From the NCBI GenBank assembly GCA_002774055.1, contig PEZL01000033.1, forward strand, positions 1 to 20,660: a stretch of 20,660 nucleotides of DNA, written 5' to 3'. The position numbers were made by a program, and so were the translations under genes. The notes beneath the pieces were generated by a model that made no database searches, was not told the DNA's origin, and was given only the letters and a program-made list of their open reading frames with translations. Positions 6,143 through 12,658 of the stretch are shown here, one piece after another. The stretch's first letter is position 1. The number at the start of each line of letters is the position of its first letter. Source of the stretch: Candidatus Tagabacteria bacterium CG09_land_8_20_14_0_10_41_14. Its GTDB lineage: Bacteria; Patescibacteriota; Minisyncoccia; JAHISW01; Tagabacteraceae.

Positions 6143-6262
6143 CTACCTGCGTTTTTTGCCTGCTTTTTGAGCCAGCATTTTCTTTTTTATCTCAAACCGC
6201 TTTCTTGTCTTCTTTGAATGAGAAGTTTTATTCTTCCCTATTCCTGTTTTTCTTTTTGCCAT
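6143..6262 (-). CDS. Very basic 39-residue protein, unidentified
   Basis: The reading frame starts ATG GCA AAA AGA and encodes 39 residues of which nearly half are Lys or Arg (MAKRKTGIGKNK... to ...KAGKKRR). Such composition is typical of small ribosomal or other RNA-binding proteins, and the N-terminus is like those of small bL/bS proteins, but I cannot assign it to a named family. It sits at the end of the lysS-yggU run, 9 nt after the end of a gene remnant, and upstream of the csp promoter. No clear Shine-Dalgarno is visible. The absence of Lys/Arg-rich coding in the surrounding intergenic sequence supports it being real. Confidence 0.5.
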   Translation of the reverse strand: MAKRKTGIGKNKTSHSKKTRKRFEIKKKMLAQKAGKKRR

Positions 6263-6271
6263 ATGCTTATA

Positions 6272-6432
6272 TTACTTTTTATTTAAATATTTTTCAATAA
6301 TTTCTATGTCTTTAACGTCCTTTTCTCTACCGCTCCCCGCCTCAATGCATGCGCCTGCATCACCCCGCTGCCGAATACAGCATATTGCCCTTTTGGCAAA
6401 TTTAGTTCTTTTAATTTTCCAAACAAATTCAT
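6272..6432 (-). pseudogene. Collapsed remnant of a nucleotidyltransferase-like gene
   Basis: An ATG at 6432, overlapping the yggU stop as ATGA, opens a 42-residue frame ending at 6304. Its first 31 residues (MNLFGKLKELNLPKGQYAVF, then GSGVMQAHALR) resemble the start of small nucleotidyltransferase-fold proteins of the type LPxGxYxVxGSGxMxxxGxRxxxDID. A second frame (-strand) then reads REKDVKDIEIIEKYLNKK and stops at 6272; this resembles the usual C-terminus of such proteins. The middle (roughly 100 residues, with the catalytic Asp pair) is missing and the two ends are out of frame. The family assignment is from memory and moderate; the two-frame remnant structure is seen directly. Confidence 0.5.
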
Positions 6433-6644
6433 ATTTTAAAAATTTTATTAGGCTGTTTGCCGCCCTTTATCAATTTCACGGAGGTTTCCGAAACATCAAA
6501 ATAAACCGCCAGCGCGTTTCTTGCCGCTTTGTTGGCCATTCCCCTTTCCGCTTTCTCTTTCACTCTGACTTCAAAACTGTCCTCTCCCCTAGCCACAACC
6601 TCTCTTTTTTTAGCTCCGGCAAAAACTTTTACTTTCACTAACAT
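6429..6644 (-). CDS. DUF167 / YggU family protein (UPF0235)
   Basis: The 71-residue protein matches the compact DUF167 alpha/beta fold: VKVKVFAGAKKREVV, then FEVRVKEKAERGMANKAARNALAVYFDVSETSVKLIKGGKQPNKIFKI, with the conserved V.AGAKK, GxANKA and GxxxxxK elements. The family is widespread in bacteria and archaea with no established biochemical role. The start ATG lies inside the end of a 48-residue upstream ORF (7-nt overlap), and its TGA overlaps the ATG of the downstream gene remnant, consistent with an old operon lysS-orf-yggU-nucleotidyltransferase. Confidence 0.85.
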   Translation of the reverse strand: MLVKVKVFAGAKKREVVARGEDSFEVRVKEKAERGMANKAARNALAVYFDVSETSVKLIKGGKQPNKIFKI

Positions 6645-6784
6645 AAATATTTTCTGTTTCTAATTTTATCCGGTAAAAAACTTTCCGAGAATATATCCAA
6701 ACATATTTCATCACCGCCGATAAAATCCGGGATACCCTCTGTTTTAACATCCGAATTACAACATTCTGACTTTCTTTCTTCCAT
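6638..6784 (-). CDS. 48-residue hypothetical protein between lysS and yggU
   Basis: The frame runs from ATG at 6784 to TAG at 6638 and encodes MEERKSECCNSDVKTEGIPD and onward to a Cys terminus. It is acidic with four cysteines, including an adjacent pair. An AGGGGG stretch lies 7 nt upstream of the ATG (a good Shine-Dalgarno position), the gene starts 26 nt after the lysS stop, and its end overlaps the yggU start by 7 nt, all in keeping with a translated operon gene. No family is recognised. Small size and lack of a homology check limit confidence. Confidence 0.45.
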   Translation of the reverse strand: MEERKSECCNSDVKTEGIPDFIGGDEICLDIFSESFLPDKIRNRKYLC

Positions 6785-6810
6785 CCTCTTGCCCCCTATT
6801 TTCAATTTTT

Positions 6811-8280
6811 TTACTCCTCTTTCGGCCTCATTGTCGGAAAAAGAATAACCTCTTTTATATTGTGCGCATCAGTCAAAAACATCACCAGCCTGTCTACGCC
6901 CATACCCACACCCACGGCCGGCGGCATGCCGTATTCCATTGCGTCCACGAAGTCTTTATCATATTCCGCGGCCTCTTTATCTCCCTTCTGCCGCAAGTCC
7001 TGATGTTTTTCAAAACGCGCCTTCTGCTCCAGCGGGTCATTCAACTCAGAATAGCCGTTTACCATCTCCAAACCGCCCATAATCAACTGGAATCTCTCCA
7101 CCAAATTCGGATTGTCTTTTTTCTTTTTGGCTAGAGGAGAAAGCTCAACAGGATAATCCACCACAAAAGTCGGCTGAATTATTTTGGCGCGGCAAACCTT
7201 TTTGAAAATATTATCCCTAATTTTATCTTCCGAGTCAGCCGAAGCCACCTCAATGCCAAACTGCCCCGCTTTTAATTCCAAATCCTCGCGGCTGACATTT
7301 TGCGCGTCATTTATTAGCGCGTGCCTTTTTAACACATCGTAAAAAGAAATGACGCTGAATTTTTTTGAAAAACTAATTGAGTTGCCTTCATATTTAACCA
7401 CCTGTTTTCCGAAAACTTTCTTCACCAAAACTTTAATCATGCGTTCCACAAAATCTCTCATTTTATCAACATTTTGATATGCCTCGTAAAACTCCAGCAT
7501 GGTAAATTCGGGGTTGTGCGTCGCATCTATTCCTTCGTTTCTAAACATTCTTCCTATTTCATAAACCTTCGGAAAATCGGCAACAAGCAGGCGTTTTAAA
7601 TAGAGCTCCGGGGCTATTCTTAAAAACAAATCAATATCCAGAGCGTTATGATGAGTTTTAAACGGCTCGGCCAATGCCCCGCCCGCCAACGGCTGAAGCA
7701 TCAGTGTTTCCACCTCCGCGAAAGCGCTGCCGTTCAAAAAATTACGGAGCTCCGTAATTATTTTTGAACGTGTCTCAAAAACCGATCGCGCGTCTTTGTT
7801 CATAAGCAAGTCCAGATATCTTTTTCTGAAACGTTCTTCAACGTCTAAAAGGCCATGCCATTTTTCCGGAAGCGGCCGTAAACTTTTAGACAGCATTCGC
7901 CAAGAAACAACTTTTATGGACTTCTCTTTTTTCTTTGTCTTAAAAAGCGTGCCCTCAAATTCCACAAAATCACCCACATCAACAAGATTTTGAAAATGTA
8001 CAAACTCCTCATTTCCCAAAATATCTTTCTTTAAACACGCCTGAAGGCCGGAAGTGCCATCGTTAAAATCGCAAAACAGTACACCCCCGTGGCCTCGTAC
8101 GGCCATCACCCGACCGCACAAAACAAGCGGCTTTCTCCGCCTTGAAAACTTAGTGAAATTATCAACAACCTCCTTAAGCGGCATTTCCAAAGAAACATCC
8201 GCCGGAAAAGCAGTGCCAAACTTTTTTTCAGATTCCTGAAGTTTTTTTATACGAATTTCTCTGATTTCCTCAAAAGCCAT
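6811..8280 (-). CDS. lysS: Lysyl-tRNA synthetase, class II
   Basis: This cytoplasmic enzyme charges tRNA-Lys. The 489 residues comprise an N-terminal OB-fold anticodon-binding domain (about 50-135, including LCGRVMAVRGHGGVLFCDFND) and a class II catalytic core. Motif 2 is FRNEGIDATHNPEFTMLE (246-263) and motif 3 is GVGMGVDRLVMFLTD (457-471); RFRKRYLDLL and PELYLKRLLV are also typical. ATG is the start, 7 nt after the greA stop. A TATAAT lies within the end of greA (8292-8297), but no convincing -35 accompanies it, so cotranscription with greA is the simpler reading. Confidence 0.97.
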   Translation of the reverse strand: MAFEEIREIRIKKLQESEKKFGTAFPADVSLEMPLKEVVDNFTKFSRRRKPLVLCGRVMAVRGHGGVLFCDFNDGTSGLQACLKKDILGNEEFVHFQNLVDVGDFVEFEGTLFKTKKKEKSIKVVSWRMLSKSLRPLPEKWHGLLDVEERFRKRYLDLLMNKDARSVFETRSKIITELRNFLNGSAFAEVETLMLQPLAGGALAEPFKTHHNALDIDLFLRIAPELYLKRLLVADFPKVYEIGRMFRNEGIDATHNPEFTMLEFYEAYQNVDKMRDFVERMIKVLVKKVFGKQVVKYEGNSISFSKKFSVISFYDVLKRHALINDAQNVSREDLELKAGQFGIEVASADSEDKIRDNIFKKVCRAKIIQPTFVVDYPVELSPLAKKKKDNPNLVERFQLIMGGLEMVNGYSELNDPLEQKARFEKHQDLRQKGDKEAAEYDKDFVDAMEYGMPPAVGVGMGVDRLVMFLTDAHNIKEVILFPTMRPKEE

Positions 8281-8287
8281 GATTGAT

Positions 8288-8749
8288 TTACATTATATCA
8301 ATTACAGTATAGCGCATTTCTCCTTTTGGTGTAAGCACCCCAACCGTATGCCCTTTTTTCTTTCCCAAAAGAGCCGAACCCAAAGGTGATTCGTAAGAAA
8401 TTTTTCCGGCAAAGGGATCAACATCTCCAGAACCAACGATTTGATATTTTTCTTCAAGGTTGTTCTGGAAACGCTTAAGCAAGACAAAACAACCCACCTC
8501 CACATTGCTTCGTTTTTTGCAGGAGTCGGAAACCACCACCGCGTGACTCAACAAATCCACTATCCCCGTTATTCTTTGCTCGTTTCTCAACTGTTCTTCT
8601 TTTGCCTCATGATATTCGGCGTTTTCGGAAAGATCACCAAAACTGCTGCTTTCGCTAAGAGATTGGGAAATTTCCTTGCGTTTAACTTTCACAAGGTAAT
8701 CCAATTCTTTTTCCAATTCCTTTTGCCTTTCCGGACTCAAAAATTCCAT
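8288..8749 (-). CDS. greA: Transcription elongation factor GreA
   Basis: GreA inserts its coiled coil into the RNA polymerase secondary channel and stimulates cleavage of backtracked RNA. The 153-residue protein has the N-terminal coiled coil with the conserved acidic tip FGDLSENAEYHEAKEEQ (37-53; D39 and E42 correspond to the catalytic acidic pair) and the C-terminal FKBP-like domain with YQIVGSGDVDP, ISYESPLGSALLGKKKGHTV. Length is slightly below the usual 156-160. It lies 24 nt after mrdA and 7 nt before lysS. Confidence 0.96.
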   Translation of the reverse strand: MEFLSPERQKELEKELDYLVKVKRKEISQSLSESSSFGDLSENAEYHEAKEEQLRNEQRITGIVDLLSHAVVVSDSCKKRSNVEVGCFVLLKRFQNNLEEKYQIVGSGDVDPFAGKISYESPLGSALLGKKKGHTVGVLTPKGEMRYTVIDIM

Positions 8750-8773
8750 AGGATTTTATTATATGTATTTATC

Positions 8774-10429
8774 CTACGGCGTCAAATAATTTGGTTTGTG
8801 GATAGACATCCAGTCTAAAAGTTCGCGGCCGGCATACACGCCCCCTATTAAATTGGACGCCCTGCCCCGCTCTAAAACAATGCTTATGCTGAAACGCGGG
8901 TTTTCGTACGGCCAGAACGCGATAAGCCAAGAGTTAACAAAAATTCCGGAGCCAAGTTCCGCCGTGCCGGTTTTTGCGGCTACTTTCACGGGCAAACCCC
9001 GCAAACCCTGAGCAGTACCATCCTCCACAGCTCTCCTCATTCCTTCGCGCACAATCTGAAAATAATCAACGGGAATTTCTTTCTCTATCCTCTCTTTTTT
9101 GCCTGCCTGTCCGGCAGGCAGGCCTGCCTTGTTTAAAACCAGAACAGGAGAAACCCGGTAACCATTGTTTGCCAAGAGCGCTGTTGCCACGGCCATCTGC
9201 AGGGGCGTTACCTGAAAATCACCCTGTCCAACACTGATGTTATATGTATCCCCTATTCTCCACACCGGATCTTCGGAATTATCTTTTTTGTATTGCGGGC
9301 TTGGTACCAGACCGCGTTTCTCACCCGCAAGTTGAATATTTGTTTGTTCTCCCAACCCGAACAAACGCATATATTCCCCTATTTTCCCGATGCCCAACCC
9401 GTTTACATCTTCATAACCTCCGCCTATGGTGTAAAAATAAACATTTGAAGAAACAGCCAGGGCATGTCTCATATCCACCCAGCCATGCGCTTTCCAGTCG
9501 TAAAAAACACTTTTTAAATCAGGAAAATAAGGATTGGGAATTGAAATGCTTCCGGAACTAAAAATTTCCTTAAAAGGGTCAATAATTTTTTCATTAAGAG
9601 CGGCCAGCGCCACAAAAGGTTTTATAACGGAACCCGGCGCGTAAAGTCCGGAAACAGCCCTATTCACAAAAGGCTTTCCGGAATCAGCAAAATATTCATC
9701 TATTTTTTCTTTCGGCTCCCCGTCTGTTAAAACATGTGAATTATATTCCGGATAACTGACAAGTGAAAGCACTTCTCCGTTGTTCACATCCAAAACAACC
9801 GCGGCGCCGCCCTGAAAACCCCTCTCCGCAGAAAGATTTTTTAAAATTTCATACAATTTGTTCTGGACCCCTGCATCAATCGTAAGATAAACGGATTCAC
9901 CCGATTTTGGTTTTATTTGCGCGCTTTCTGATATAATTTCATTTTTTGAACTGGTTTCTACGAGTTTTATTCCGGCTTCTCCCGCCAAAGCTTCATCATA
10001 ACTCTTTTCCACACCCGCCTTACCAACAATCTCTTCATACAAAAGCCCGGTATAACCCACTACATGCGCCAAACCCTCCAACCGCAGATAATTTCTGGAA
10101 TCCGTACCATTCCACGCCAAAACCTCACCATTTCTGTCGTAAATAAGACCGCGCTCCGCCGGAAGCATCACCCTTTGTAAATGATTGTCGTCGGCCCTAA
10201 GCGCCAAATCTTCTCCGCGCGCAATCTGTAACTGGCCCGCCCGCAAAAACAAAAGCGCGAACAAAAGTGAAAAAAATATACCCGCCGCAAAGAAAATTTT
10301 CTGGCCTATCGGCTTTTCTATCCGGCCCTCCAACTGACACGAATCAAAATTTGGAATATTTTGCGCGTCCAAAAAAATCTCATCCGGGCTGATATTGGCA
10401 ATAAATTTTTTCTTTTTGTTTGCAAACAT
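8774..10429 (-). CDS. mrdA: Penicillin-binding protein 2 (elongation transpeptidase)
   Basis: This class B PBP is the elongasome transpeptidase, acting with MreBCD in side-wall synthesis. The 551 residues include a membrane helix (about 44-66), the pedestal start RGLIYDRNG (93-101), HVVGYTG (122-128), and catalytic SVIK (S267), SSN (327-329) and KTGT (486-489). Only about 20 residues separate RGLIYDRNG from HVVGYTG, whereas E. coli PBP2 has more than 80 there, so the pedestal head domain is largely missing. A palindromic repeat encodes GLPAGQAG (436-443) in a loop. The ATG at 10429, 4 nt after the mreD stop, is preferred; an in-frame TTG 12 nt upstream would overlap mreD. mreBCD-mrdA order supports the elongation role. 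No rodA is in the window. Confidence 0.93.
   Translation of the reverse strand: MFANKKKKFIANISPDEIFLDAQNIPNFDSCQLEGRIEKPIGQKIFFAAGIFFSLLFALLFLRAGQLQIARGEDLALRADDNHLQRVMLPAERGLIYDRNGEVLAWNGTDSRNYLRLEGLAHVVGYTGLLYEEIVGKAGVEKSYDEALAGEAGIKLVETSSKNEIISESAQIKPKSGESVYLTIDAGVQNKLYEILKNLSAERGFQGGAAVVLDVNNGEVLSLVSYPEYNSHVLTDGEPKEKIDEYFADSGKPFVNRAVSGLYAPGSVIKPFVALAALNEKIIDPFKEIFSSGSISIPNPYFPDLKSVFYDWKAHGWVDMRHALAVSSNVYFYTIGGGYEDVNGLGIGKIGEYMRLFGLGEQTNIQLAGEKRGLVPSPQYKKDNSEDPVWRIGDTYNISVGQGDFQVTPLQMAVATALLANNGYRVSPVLVLNKAGLPAGQAGKKERIEKEIPVDYFQIVREGMRRAVEDGTAQGLRGLPVKVAAKTGTAELGSGIFVNSWLIAFWPYENPRFSISIVLERGRASNLIGGVYAGRELLDWMSIHKPNYLTP
9101..9123. repeat. Palindromic repeat inserted in frame in mrdA
   Basis: GCCTGCCTG (9101-9109) and CAGGCAGGC (9115-9123) are perfect inverted arms around TCCGG, and a further CCTGCC follows. 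The GC content is far above the flanking coding sequence. It encodes GLPAGQAG on the minus strand without breaking the frame. From memory, LPAGQAG-type peptides occur in unrelated Parcubacteria proteins. Confidence 0.75.
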
Positions 10430-10433
10430 ATTA

Positions 10434-10766
10434 TCAACCAAATATCACAAAAAATAATCCGAAAACAGCAAGACCCGCGGCAAAAATTACACTTTTTGAA
10501 AACACATTTTCTCCCTGAATTAAACGTTTTGCCCATTCCACAGCTAAAAAAGTAATCGCAAAAGATACGGTAAAAAATCCTAAGATGTGTTTGTCAAAAA
10601 AAGGGGGGGACAAATACAAAGAATCCAAAAACAAACCGGCCACAAGCCCCTCCCAAAACTTATTAAATACCACGACAAAAAAAACAAAAAGCAACACTGA
10701 AACCGGCAGTGGAAATATTACCGAAACGCAGATTAAAAATAAAAAAGAAATTATTCTTTTCTTCAT
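10434..10766 (-). CDS. mreD: Rod shape-determining protein MreD (short)
   Basis: This 110-residue protein is almost entirely hydrophobic, with about four membrane segments (about 5-20, 21-45, 58-76 and 88-109), and lies between mreC and mrdA, the standard mreD position. The central WEGLVAGLFLDSLYLSPPF resembles the conserved G.(x)GLxxDxxxxxPxG region of MreD. It is shorter than the usual 160-170 residues. It would link MreC to the cell-wall synthases. Its ATG overlaps the mreC stop by 4 nt. The call rests mainly on context and topology. Confidence 0.8.
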   Translation of the reverse strand: MKKRIISFLFLICVSVIFPLPVSVLLFVFFVVVFNKFWEGLVAGLFLDSLYLSPPFFDKHILGFFTVSFAITFLAVEWAKRLIQGENVFSKSVIFAAGLAVFGLFFVIFG

Positions 10767-11548
10767 TTTCTTAAATAAACATATCTAATCTCCTGCGCAT
10801 TGACGGCTAAACGAAGAAAAATTTTCTGAAACGGACTTACTTCGGACTTCTCAATATTCTCCACAATTCCCAAAAGAAGATAATCCGTACCCAAAGTTAC
10901 AACCTCGTCACCCACCCTCACATCCACATCTTCCGGCAATTCTATTTCAAGATTTTCCCCACCCCGGCCAACGGCAATGGCCGCCATGCTACCGCCAATA
11001 AAAACATTTGTTTCTTCCTTTGGATAAGAAACGAGTTTAACAATACTTGTTTCTGCCGAAGCTTCCGATATGTAGCCCAAAAGAACTTCGTTAAAAGCCG
11101 TTACCCTCATTCCCTGCCTGACCCCGTCATTTAAACCGGCGTCAATAACAATGCTGTTATAAATCCCATAACCCGGCCTCGCCAAAATAGAAGCAACCAG
11201 CAAATCATCGTCTTCTTTTTTTTGATTAAAAACAATCTTTAATTCTTTGTTTTCTTTTGCCACCGCCGCGTAATAATCGTTTTTTGTTTCAATTTCCGCC
11301 ACCTTTTGCCGTAAAAAAATATTTTCGTCCACCAAAAATTTCTTTTCCTTAAAAGGAAGAACAACCATATTTATCGCCGTCTCGGTTTTTTGCTTTACAA
11401 AAAGCAAGGGACGAATAAAAAACAAAGAACCTTTCTTTAAAAAAGAAGGAGGGAAACCAACAAACAAAAAAGATAGCAAAAAGAGTGCGATTAAGGCACC
11501 CCCCGCTCCGAAAAACAATCTATTTTTTTGCTTAAAGTTGACTGGCAT
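10763..11548 (-). CDS. mreC: Rod shape-determining protein MreC
   Basis: MreC is a bitopic protein whose external beta domains assemble around PBP2 and regulate elongation. The 261 residues show a short basic N-terminus, one membrane helix (about 13-32), a coiled coil (about 65-100, EIETKNDYYAAVAKENKELK) and a double beta-barrel region with ARPGYGIYNSIVIDAGLNDGVRQGMRV, LLGYISEA and VRVGDEVVTLG, typical of the family. It overlaps mreB by 17 nt and mreD by 4 nt, so the three proteins are likely made in coupled fashion. Confidence 0.93.
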   Translation of the reverse strand: MPVNFKQKNRLFFGAGGALIALFLLSFLFVGFPPSFLKKGSLFFIRPLLFVKQKTETAINMVVLPFKEKKFLVDENIFLRQKVAEIETKNDYYAAVAKENKELKIVFNQKKEDDDLLVASILARPGYGIYNSIVIDAGLNDGVRQGMRVTAFNEVLLGYISEASAETSIVKLVSYPKEETNVFIGGSMAAIAVGRGGENLEIELPEDVDVRVGDEVVTLGTDYLLLGIVENIEKSEVSPFQKIFLRLAVNAQEIRYVYLRK

Positions 11549-12584
11549 TATCTTCCGGGGTAATTAGAACGTCTTTTAATGAATCAAGATCTTCAAGAAT
11601 AATTCCCGTACCCCTTACCACGGCGGTAAGCGGATCTTCCGCCAAATGCACGGGAATTTTCATTTCGGATTCAAGAAATTCAGGAAGACCCCGCAGAAGA
11701 GCGCCGCCGCCAACAAGCACAATGCCGCGATGCATTATATCGGAAACCAATTCCGGAGGAGTTTCTTCCATTACTTCTTTCACCGTGCGGGAAAGACTGC
11801 CTAAAGATTTTGAAATCGCCGCCCTTACATCTCCATCGGTTATAACCACTTCCTTTGGCAAACCCGTCATCAAATCCCTGCCCCGCACCGTCGCCTCAAT
11901 ATTTTCACCCGAAGACACAGCCGAACCAATGGCAATTTTTATATCTTCCGCGGTTCTTTCGCCCAAAAGAAGTTTAAATTCATCCCGGGCGTAATTTATA
12001 ATATCCTGATTTAATCTGTCTCCGGCCGCCCTTAGATTTCTGGAAACCACAATACCGCCCAAAGAAATGACCACAATATCCGAACTGCCTCCGCCGATAT
12101 CAACCACCATGCTGCCAATCGGTTCCTGAATAGGCAGTTTTACGCCAATGGCCGCAGCCACGGGTTCTTCCACCAGATAAACCTCGCGGCCACCCGCGTT
12201 TTTGACGGCATCGCGCACAGCCCGCCTTTCCACGTCCGTAACACCCGAAGGAACACCCACCACCACGCGCGACCTTGCAAAAGGCCGCACCATTTCTTTA
12301 TGAACATTTTTAATAAAGTAGGAGATCATTTCTTCCGTCACTTCAAAATCGGAAATAACCCCGTCTATAAGCGGCCGGATAGCGACAATATGAGCCGGCG
12401 TTCTGCCAACCATTTTTTTTGCTTCATTGCCAATCGCCACCACCTGGCCGGTCTTTTGATTTAAGGCAACCACGGAAGGCTGATTTATAACAATCCCCTT
12501 TCCTCTTACATAAACCAAAGTAGTGGCCGTTCCCAGGTCTATGCCAATATCATGTGAAAATAATCCAAAAATTTTATTGAACAT
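11532..12584 (-). CDS. mreB: Actin-like cell-shape protein MreB (operon copy)
   Basis: MreB forms membrane-bound filaments that direct side-wall synthesis. The 350 residues carry the actin-fold ATPase signatures: phosphate 1 IDLGTATTLVYV (15-26), VEEPVAAAIG with the conserved catalytic Glu (140), phosphate 2 VDIGGGSSDIVVISLGG (161-177) and the adenosine motif VGGGALLRG (291-299). The N-terminal MFNKIFGLFSHD can form an amphipathic helix for membrane binding. It is followed by mreC, mreD and mrdA. The ATG is 70 nt after proS, across an A/T-rich repeat-containing spacer. A second MreB lies at 16436-17449. Confidence 0.96.
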   Translation of the reverse strand: MFNKIFGLFSHDIGIDLGTATTLVYVRGKGIVINQPSVVALNQKTGQVVAIGNEAKKMVGRTPAHIVAIRPLIDGVISDFEVTEEMISYFIKNVHKEMVRPFARSRVVVGVPSGVTDVERRAVRDAVKNAGGREVYLVEEPVAAAIGVKLPIQEPIGSMVVDIGGGSSDIVVISLGGIVVSRNLRAAGDRLNQDIINYARDEFKLLLGERTAEDIKIAIGSAVSSGENIEATVRGRDLMTGLPKEVVITDGDVRAAISKSLGSLSRTVKEVMEETPPELVSDIMHRGIVLVGGGALLRGLPEFLESEMKIPVHLAEDPLTAVVRGTGIILEDLDSLKDVLITPEDNASQL

Positions 12585-12587
12585 AGC

Positions 12588-12658
12588 ACTAAATTTCTAA
12601 TTGCTCTAATTATTCTAATTTCTAAAATTTTAGGTCAATTAGGTTAATTAGAAATTAG
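12588..12658. repeat. A/T-rich inverted and direct repeats filling the proS-mreB junction
   Basis: TTAGAAATTAG (12648-12658) is the inverse of CTAATTTCTAA (12615-12625), and a near copy of that arm (CTAAATTTCTAATT) lies at 12589-12602. The repeat starts on the proS stop codon and ends just before the mreB ATG. It could form a hairpin in the mRNA, but I see no U-tract typical of a terminator. Confidence 0.55.

Noticed and set aside
8292..8297. TATAAT at the end of greA as an internal lysS promoter
   Set aside because: The sequence is also the coding end of greA (IDIM) and no matching -35 is found at 16-18 bp.
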